DNA of 64,000 nt from Massariosphaeria phaeospora (taxonomy: Eukaryota > Ascomycota > Dothideomycetes > Pleosporales). A model generated the notes under the pieces. The model was not told where the DNA came from. It ran no database searches and worked only from the letters and a program-made list of their open reading frames with translations. Where the stretch lies: contig JAADJZ010000010.1 of the NCBI GenBank assembly GCA_011032825.1, positions 868,001-932,000 of the forward strand, written 5' to 3'. Both the position numbers and the translations under genes were made by a program. Positions 57,285 through 64,000 of this stretch are shown piece after piece. Within the stretch, counting starts at the first letter, position 1, and every line of letters starts with the position of its first letter.

Positions 57285-58268
57285 TCACTCGGCGTTTGGA
57301 GTCACAAGATCAAGATGCTCTGCTGCCAACTTCTCTAGTAGAATCTCTTCTTCAGCTGCATCGCTTTCGCTATAGCTATAGCTACGCAAGCGTTCAGGAG
57401 CGGCGATAAAACTATAGGCGATTACCAGTGTTGACCACCGGTCTTGATATGATTTGCGAGGTTCGATTTCCGGGGGGACTCTGTTCTTTGCAGTCCATAC
57501 ACGTAGCCGTTTACGTCGAGCGCACTCGGAATGATAGAAAGCGGGATTAATCCGTTCAACATAACGATCCTCGCCGAGGCTACGATGAGCACGGTAAACG
57601 AAGTCGATTTCTCGAAAGAACAGGGCGAATGTTTTTTTCCAGTTGAACGACAGCTCACGCTGCTTGCAGTCAACGACGGGCTCCACAAGCATGGAGTCGT
57701 TGAAATAGCGGCCGATCTTGATAGACCATGGAGGACAATCGCCCTGGCCGATTCTCGTCAATCTCTGGATGGTCTTGAGATATCTATCTTTTTCGCGTTC
57801 AGTGACAAAATGGGGTTGTTCTTGTTCCCCGAGCCGCGTCGCAATGTGAGCTGGACTCCTGTTCAGCACCTCCGGCTTTGGGCTTTCCAGCTCATCGTAA
57901 CAACGCTCGACGACGGGCAGCCAACAGCGCATTAGGCCGTTCAGCTTGGCCTTTTTCAAAACCCGCTGCTGGAACACGGCCTTGGCGCCGTCTTCAGTGA
58001 AGCGATCGAAGACCATGGGGATGTAGAGTCGGCCAGAGCGGCGGTTCGTGTGCATGTCATCATATCTCAGAAGGCCACCGTAGTTGAGGGTGAGAAGCGT
58101 GTGCGGTACAATGCCAGCGCGGAAGATGTCATCGACCACGGCACGCCAAAAGTGCGAAACGTTGCGGCAGGTCGACCATAGAAAGCTGACATGGTCGTCG
58201 TCATGGTCTCCTTGGGCGAAGATGAGGAGCCACACTTCGAACGGCAGCGGCGGAGGCGACGCCGTCAT
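57285..58268 (-). CDS. F-box-like protein
   Basis: A single exon encodes 327 residues. The N-terminus (MTASPPPLPFEVWLLIFAQG, then SFLWSTCRNVSHFWRAVVDD) has the LP-x-E-x-W/L-x-x-I pattern and the LxxxCRxVSxxWRxxVxD helix of fungal F-box-like domains, which would bind Skp1 in an SCF ubiquitin ligase. Downstream residues contain IPMVFDRFTEDGAKAVF, ALFFREIDFVYRAHR and DRWSTLVIAYSFIAAPERLR. No leucine-rich or WD repeats are recognisable, so the substrate-binding part cannot be named. It ends with an acidic helix. It is divergent from the transcription-factor gene at 58736. Confidence 0.65.
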   Translation of the reverse strand: MTASPPPLPFEVWLLIFAQGDHDDDHVSFLWSTCRNVSHFWRAVVDDIFRAGIVPHTLLTLNYGGLLRYDDMHTNRRSGRLYIPMVFDRFTEDGAKAVFQQRVLKKAKLNGLMRCWLPVVERCYDELESPKPEVLNRSPAHIATRLGEQEQPHFVTEREKDRYLKTIQRLTRIGQGDCPPWSIKIGRYFNDSMLVEPVVDCKQRELSFNWKKTFALFFREIDFVYRAHRSLGEDRYVERINPAFYHSECARRKRLRVWTAKNRVPPEIEPRKSYQDRWSTLVIAYSFIAAPERLRSYSYSESDAAEEEILLEKLAAEHLDLVTPNAE

Positions 58269-58735
58269 GCTGGCAGGGCAGTGGTGAGCGATGGGGAGGG
58301 CTGGGCTGGGTGGTTGCCGGAATCAGGCTGGACGGGCGAGATTGCGGCCGACGGTGAGCGGCGGCGGCGGCGGCGGCGGCTGGAGAGTGCAGCTGCTGCT
58401 GCCGGCGGGGCAGCGACACGAGACGGCCTGGAGAGAAGGGGAAGGCGCATTGGATGCAATCTGGGGCAGATGGCAGGTCCAGGCAGGATGCGCTTCCCCG
58501 TTGGTTGTGCAGCGCGGCCAATCAGACAGCGGCCCCCCGCGCGGAGAAAGTGCGGAGGGCGTCACGTGCCGCAGCGTTTGGTCGCGCTCCCAACTCGTCC
58601 AACCTCACAGCTGGCGTGGGCGCAATCCGGACACTGAACTCACTTCGTACGCAAACAGGCCGCCGCGAGCTGTGTCAAGTCCAGTCGTCGCCGTCGCCGT
58701 CGCCGTCTGCTGATCCCCGCCGTCGCCCATCGGCC
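58269..58735. promoter_or_regulatory. Divergent GC-rich promoter, F-box-like / transcription factor
   Basis: This 467-bp gap contains a (CGG)n run at about 58360-58381 and a (CGTCGC)n run at 58686-58708. It is among the most GC-rich stretches of the window. No TATA box is visible. Confidence 0.55.
58360..58381 (+). repeat. (CGG)n microsatellite
   Basis: About seven CGG units form a perfect run between the two divergent genes. Confidence 0.9.
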
Positions 58736-61076
58736 ATGTCGACCATGATCACCTTCGCCGCGAACAACGAGTTCTTCAGGAAGCGCAAACGTAGGTGAGC
58801 GCCGCCGTCCCATGCCCGCGCCTGCTAACGCTGCCCCAGGCGTTCACCGCGCATGCGAGGCGTGCAAGAAGCGACGGGTGAGCGTAGCCCTGCGCCCCAG
58901 CTGCCTGGCTACATATGCTAACTTGCCCCGTAGAAGCGGTGCAGCCATACCTTCGACGACGAAACCGACGCCGGAAGCTCTACCCAAAGCGGCCCGTCCG
59001 CGGCCCATCCTCATCCTCCTCCCCCAGACCCGACGTCCTATCCCGTCCACCAGCTCAACCACGACGACGCTTTTGATCCCAGGCTTGCCCGCCCGGAGCC
59101 CCTCCACCATGGCTATCCGCCGCCGCCGCCGCCCACCATGCCGCCGCCGAGCCCGCGCAGAGACCGCCGCGCCGAAACACCACCCAGTTTCCTGAGCTAT
59201 CTCAACCCCGAGGCTGTCCTCCGCGAGCACGTCCATGCCGACCGTGGCAAGTCTGCTCACTCGCCCACGATCCCGTCCAGCGGCCACTGGATTGAAGAGC
59301 ACGACCACCGCCGGCCGTCGGCCAGCCACCCCGACTCAACCACCCCGCATCTGAACGAGGCGAGCCCGCTGTCTACCCATGAGGTCAACGTGCAGAGGGC
59401 CCTCCAGCAGTATCTCGACGCTGTGGGCGTGCGGATTCTGCCCCCGCGAAAAGAGCAGGATGCCCTACTCGACATCTACTTTGACTATGTGCATCCCTTG
59501 CTGCCCCTAGTGGACCGGAATCTCTTCACGCAACAGTACGAACAGGGCTCAGAACCACGTATGCTAATGCAGGCTATATGTATCGTCGCGTCGAAACACA
59601 CGGATGCGGCAGCCCATCTGCGGTTTGGTGACGGCCACCGACCGCTTAGTCCGCGAGACTTCTCCCAGAAGCTGTACAATGCCGTCATCGCCGGAATCGA
59701 GGCCAAGATGGAAAAGAACCGCGTGGTGCTGATGCAGGTACTCGCCCTGATATCGCTCCACTGCGAGGGCCCGGATGGCGCTGAGCAGGCATCCATGCAC
59801 TTGGCCCAGGCCATACACCATGCCCATACCTTCGGACTCCAATTTGGTCATTCATGGAAGAACCAGAAGTCAGACACACAGGAGAATCTGGAAGATCTGT
59901 TCTGGTGTCTATGGAGTCTGGACAAGATAAACGCTTGCATGAACGGAAGGCCACTTATCCTGCATGAACGCGACAACAGCATGACCAGACTACCCACTGA
60001 CCCGGAGAAAAGGCAGAGCCCGTTTGGCGTCTGGCTCCAGATATCGGAGATGCTCGACAAGGTCATCGACTACTATAGGCCTGGGAGGTCAGCCGAGGAG
60101 ACGGGTTGGGAAGGCGATGATTTCCTAGGCTTCGAGGAGATGGTAGGCGACGGAGAGGATAAGCTCGAAGGACCTATCATGAGTGAGTAGTAGAAACCGC
60201 TGCTTTTGCTTAACTTCCAACACTTTGCTAACTTAATCAATAGGCCTTCTCTCCCTCTATCATCACACTATGTGCATGGCCTCACATAAGTCGTTGTCCA
60301 TCAATCACCCAGTCAAATCCACGCCCTCATACGTCCGCCAAAGCCTGTCAGCTACCCGTGTCATAACGCTCCTCAACGCCGAACCTCCAGAGCTTCTCCC
60401 ACCGCTACCCCTAGTGCCCTATGCTCTCTCAGTCGCACTAAGCGTAGTCTACCGGCACTTCCGCTCAAGACGCCTGAAGGTCCACATCAACCGGGCCAAG
60501 GACGAACTCCGACAATGCGTCGTACTCCTCAACCGCCTCCGCAACGCCTGGTGGTCCGCAGGCACAATGGCAGACCTTGGCATGGCCGTCCTCAACAACG
60601 CAGACCGCAACACCCGCGCCGCAAACACGCCCGCAGCCATGCCCGACCACCCCCAACCTCACCCCCATGCCCAACTCGAACCGAAAAGCGAGCCGCACAT
60701 GACCTCACATCCGCACCCACCACCCGGCGCATCTACCTCAACCCCTTCCTCTTCCCACTGGCACCACCACCAAGCCCTCGACACCTCCATCGACCCCCGC
60801 CTTCAAACCCACGCCCCATCCACTACCCAGATGACCAGCCTGCTCAACCCGCTCCCCGCGCCCACCCCGACGCCCGGCCAGCACCCCACTAGCAGCGAGC
60901 GCGCGCCGCTCAGCGGCTTCGACTTCTCGGACGCGAGTCCCGACTGGCTCAACTTCGACGCGGCCTTTGAGAACTTCGAGGGCTTGCTGGGCAGCTCGGG
61001 CGCTGACCTCAGTAACGAGTTGTTCCGGCCGCTGAACTATGATGCGTTTGAGGGGTTTATGGAGACGGGTGGTTGA
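58736..61076 (+). CDS. Fungal transcription factor with an incomplete Zn2Cys6 cluster
   Basis: Four exons, 58736-58790, 58840-58877, 58934-60182 and 60244-61076, encode 724 residues. The DNA-binding region spans exons 1-3: basic FFRKRKR, then VHRACEACKKRR joined to KRCSHTFDD. This gives the first half of the binuclear cluster (CxxCxxxxxxC), but no further Cys follows within 150 residues, whereas the canonical motif has six. The linker is His/Pro-rich. From about residue 180 lies the fungal transcription-factor middle homology region: DIYFDYVHPLLPLVDRNLF, MLMQAICIVASKHTD, LHCEGPDGAEQASMHLAQAI, DLFWCLWSLDKINACMNGRP and LIL. The C-terminus has an acidic, aromatic segment (LSGFDFSDASPDWLNFDAAF) that resembles an activation domain. 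Targets are unknown. Confidence 0.8.
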
Positions 61077-61495
61077 GCACGACGGTTGCGGTAAAGACTA
61101 GCGACTAGAGGGACATGCCCTGGAGTAATTAATTAAGCGAATACATGCTTACTACGGTTCAAAATACCATAGCCTTGTCCGAGGAGGACGAGAACATAAC
61201 GAGGCGGGCGGGGCTGGGTGGACTGAGAGCCGGGATCGATGTGTCTGCTCTGGCAGAACTTTGTAGAATGCGTGCGTGGGTGGAATTTTCATCTTAAGTT
61301 ATCTTTGCATGTGCATGTTTATCAATTTGTTTGTCCTGTATAAGTTTTTTTGTGCGGCAAAGATGCTGGTTGACGCGAATCTGCATTCCATATGACTGAC
61401 GACCTCTTCCCCTCCATGTATTCACCCGGCTCTAAGTCTTTATGTGTACCCCTGTCGAAGACATTGGCATCATTCTTTTTTTTTTCGTGAATTCC
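61077..61495. other. Intergenic between convergent genes
   Basis: 3' sequence of the transcription-factor gene, AT-rich with a T10 run near 61477-61486. Nothing else is recognised. Confidence 0.5.
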
Positions 61496-62083
61496 TCATG
61501 CGCTTAGGCGACTATACATACGTACATGTCCCCCCTTCCCCATGTATTTACCTGCCGCTTGGTCTTTGATGTGTACTAGGCCCTCGATATTTCCATTGAG
61601 TGCGAAGTTGATGCATTCAGCGCCATCAGGTACGCTTCTGAAAGTCTGCAGCTGGAACAATGTGCCGGTGTTGGCCTGGTAGCCTGCCTGAAGTCTAACA
61701 ACAGTGGAGGGAAGCATGCCCCATGGAAACCAGTATTCTATGCTGACCTTGCTCGCTCGAGACTTCGCACACACATGGTTGTCGCATTTCGGAGACAAAT
61801 ATGGGGTCCTGTGTATCCTACAAACAAACGACCCAGGAGACGGTTCAGCACCTTGGGAGACGCCGCTTTCTGCTGCGAGTGGCATACGCAAGCACAGCCA
61901 GCGCGGCATGTTGTAGCAAAGATCGCGACTCGAACACTGAACCGTCGGAGTGCTGAGTGCCTGGAGGTATTCGCCTGCGCGCTGCAGGACTTCGAGTGGT
62001 CGGCGCGGAGACGACCTGCTAACCAAAGGACCGAATGGGGTGAGCTGGGTTTCGCGAACCTGCTCGGCTTGATGGCGCAACAT
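61496..62083 (-). CDS. STAND-type fungal protein, N-terminal region fragment
   Basis: An open frame of 195 residues on the minus strand begins MLRHQAEQVRETQLTPFGPL and contains CDNHVCAKSRASKVSIEYWF, PWGMLPSTVVRLQAGY and FALNGNIEGL. The same frame stays open upstream (to about 62200), with QNNLLSNLTGIDDRIARVED leading into it, so the true 5' exon is probably further up. The layout resembles the segment that precedes ankyrin repeats in fungal NLR-like/STAND proteins: a helical bundle, then a Cys/Trp-rich unit with WFPWG and the FxLxRxGNIxGLxxL entry to the first repeat. Here the frame stops right after that entry; no ankyrin or NACHT domain follows. It may be a truncated relic. Divergent from the gene at 62523. 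Confidence 0.4.
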   Translation of the reverse strand: MLRHQAEQVRETQLTPFGPLVSRSSPRRPLEVLQRAGEYLQALSTPTVQCSSRDLCYNMPRWLCLRMPLAAESGVSQGAEPSPGSFVCRIHRTPYLSPKCDNHVCAKSRASKVSIEYWFPWGMLPSTVVRLQAGYQANTGTLFQLQTFRSVPDGAECINFALNGNIEGLVHIKDQAAGKYMGKGGHVRMYSRLSA

Positions 62084-62522
62084 ATCCTCAACGCGGGCGA
62101 TGCGGTCATCGATGCCTGTGAGATTACTCAGGAGGTTGTTCTGAAGCCAAGTTGTTCCTGCGAGGACTGTGCCGCAACGACGGAGATGACGTATTCCTGG
62201 TCCAGCTGAGGTAAGAGGTCTTTGCTACCTTTGTACCACCTAAGATACCGCCACGTAGCACACGTAATTCACGCTCTCTTTGTGCTCTCTCACTCTGCGT
62301 TGCCCCGCCTCCTTCCGTTTGTTCTGTTCGTCAGGTGTCATGGAATCCATTATAACCGTGACTTTCTCACCTTCACGCGTCCTTGCTCACACCGTTCCTT
62401 TACTCAGGGACCCTAGAATTCAGCCTTGACCGATAGCTACCGTTATTCCGATTAGGATTTTCAAGCCTTCATGCCAAACCATACACATCGATCGTCAGCT
62501 CCCGCAGCTCCTCATAAGAAGC
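62084..62522. other. Intergenic; promoter of the Gde1-type gene
   Basis: The left ~110 bp may still belong to the minus-strand STAND fragment. The rest, with a CT-rich region at 62270-62330, is the likely 5' region of the plus-strand gene. Confidence 0.45.
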
Positions 62523-64000
62523 ATGAAATTCCGCACTACGTACAGTCAACATGTAGTTGTGGTCTGGGAGTCACACTATATACCATACAAGCAACTAAAG
62601 GCTTCACTGAAAGCAGCAAGACGCAATGGCCATGAGCCGTCCGTAGGTGCGTAAAAATAACTATGTGAAGTCAAGTTTGTAACTCTCGCAGATTTCTACG
62701 CTGGCGTTGTGCAGGCCATTGTAGCCAATATTGCATTTTCTCCGCAGCGCTACGTCGTGCTACAACACGACGAAGAGCATTTTGAACATATGTGGAACGA
62801 TGGTGTGCTTGCCAAGTATCGTTTGGATCTTATCTACCTATACTTGATGAGCCTGCAGGACGCTCTGGTAGAGCTTTTGTGGTTCTATCGAGTCAATTAC
62901 GAAGCAATGAATCGTATCTACATCAAGCTTGTCGGATCCGGCCAAGCCTATAGCGCGGAACTGGAAGATTATCGACACACTATTCGCGGACATTTTGCGG
63001 AGCATAGAAAGGCGTACAATAAATGCGTGGGCCAACTTGACAGAGTTCAAGCCAGAGTGGCGACATACCAGAGCGACAAGTCTGCCAGCCGCGCCGATTC
63101 TTACACCCTTGATCAGGACTATCGAGTGGTAGCTGCAATCTTGCAGGAGAGTAACAAAACGTCCATTACGCAAAGTGGACATGGCCGAACCCCTCTTCAC
63201 TTCAGTGCTACGTACGGCATGGTCAATCTTTGTATGCACGTATTGTCCAATGTCAGCCCGATCAAGAAATATATCTTACTCCAAGATGGATCAGGCTTCA
63301 CTACATTGCACATCTCTGTCGCTCGCGGCCATGTCGAAGTGGCTCAAATGTTGTTGTCGGCCATAGACAAGCCATCCACCTTGATACCGGACGACCTCCT
63401 GCATATAGCACTTCGACATGAGGACGATGCTATTGTAAACCTACTGGTTTCCAGATTGGTGGGCCTCAAACACAAGTCCAGTTCCGGAGAAAGCTGCCTT
63501 TACATCGCGGCTCAACTCGGACGAGATGATTACCTTCGCCTACTGTTGCCTATGTTGGGTTCTGACTTGATTGGTGCTGCCGAGTCTGCGTGCCAGTGGA
63601 CACCTCTCTTCATTAGCTGTGTGGAAGGACATATCTCGACTGCCAGGCTACTCTTGGACGCTGGAGCTGACTCGACTCGGCTTGACTACCTCAGATGGAC
63701 CGCGCAGGAGAACGCGGCATTCAGAGGCCATTTACCAGTGGCCGAGCTGTTTTCAGCTATAAATGCAACACTGAAGCTCAGCTGTTCTCCACCAAGGAAT
63801 CATCCACAGCGTAAGAAATCATCGTCGTTTGAGGTCAACTCAGGACAGGCGAACATCATCCTTTACCTGGGTGGCCTACAAGAGAGGAAGCTATCAAAAT
63901 CTTCAACATTAGATCTTCCAGGAACGCTTGGTCATGGACTCGTGCTAAACATCTCGATTAAAGAATCTCCCGCATCAATTGAGCGTATGGTGCCTCTTTT
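62523..64000 (+). CDS. Gde1-type glycerophosphodiester phosphodiesterase, SPX and ankyrin part (3' end outside window)
   Basis: Two exons, 62523-62646 and 62692 to the window edge, give 478 residues before the sequence ends. The start MKFRTTYSQHVVVVWESHYI, with PYKQLK, is a typical SPX N-terminus, which senses inositol pyrophosphates in phosphate signalling. The SPX core is somewhat divergent, but LWFYRVNYEAMNRIYIKL keeps the helical pattern. Ankyrin repeats follow: GRTPLHFSATYGMVNLCMHV, GFTTLHISVARGHVEVAQML, GESCLYIAAQLGRDDYLRLL and WTPLFISCVEGHISTARLLL. After a Ser-rich linker comes the beta-rich segment (ANIILYLGGLQ, DLPGTLGHGLVLNISIK) that precedes the catalytic GDPD barrel in Gde1/Gpcpd1-like proteins. 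The catalytic domain lies outside the window, so hydrolysis of glycerophosphocholine is inferred from architecture only. Confidence 0.7.

Overview
The window reads as nuclear DNA of a filamentous ascomycete (Pezizomycotina, possibly Dothideomycetes; the class is inferred). Genes lie on both strands. Most are interrupted by introns of about 45-60 bp with GTRNGT donors, CTAAC/CTGAC-like branch points and YAG acceptors. Several families present are typical of these fungi: rhodopsin-domain seven-helix proteins, Zn2Cys6 factors, DUF4188 proteins and STAND-type N-terminal regions. I saw no bacterial operon, CRISPR array, convincing tRNA or rRNA, or intact transposon. All exon models were built by hand from reading frame, splice signals and recalled family sequences; each complete model has a length divisible by three.

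Layout. 1-8 kb: the 3' end of an Arp9-like actin-related gene, a rhodopsin-domain gene bracketed by two diverged direct repeats, guanine deaminase, and a gene with three 31-residue repeats. 8-16.5 kb: class II fructose-bisphosphate aldolase (ten exons), mitochondrial ribosomal protein bL9 divergent from a Ubp16-like deubiquitinase, and a Gfo/Idh/MocA oxidoreductase. 16.5-26 kb: a sparser stretch with two conserved-looking proteins of unknown role, a 20-bp minisatellite and a second rhodopsin-domain gene. 26-38 kb: the CCR4-NOT scaffold Not1 divergent from a Hof1/Cdc15-type F-BAR/SH3 cytokinesis protein.

38-48 kb: an amino-acid permease with one internal stop, a Mcm21/CENP-O-like kinetochore protein divergent from an oxidoreductase-like (OXLD1-type) mitochondrial protein, the 94-residue DPM3 gene and a DUF4188 protein. 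48-64 kb: a SmgGDS-like armadillo protein, a three-exon metallothionein, the AP-2 alpha subunit with a 14-bp exon, a NADAR-domain protein, an F-box-like gene divergent from a fungal transcription factor with only half a zinc cluster, a fragment of a STAND-type protein, and the 5' part of a Gde1-type SPX/ankyrin phosphodiesterase that runs off the end.

Most genes are unrelated housekeeping functions (glycolysis, purine salvage, mRNA decay, endocytosis, cytokinesis, kinetochore, mitochondrial translation, dolichol-phosphate mannose synthesis), so no single pathway links them. I found no clearly new multi-gene system. The best leads are the nonsense-interrupted permease, the repeat-bracketed rhodopsin locus, the half zinc cluster, the stopless intron in the F-BAR gene, and the STAND fragment beside the ankyrin phosphodiesterase.
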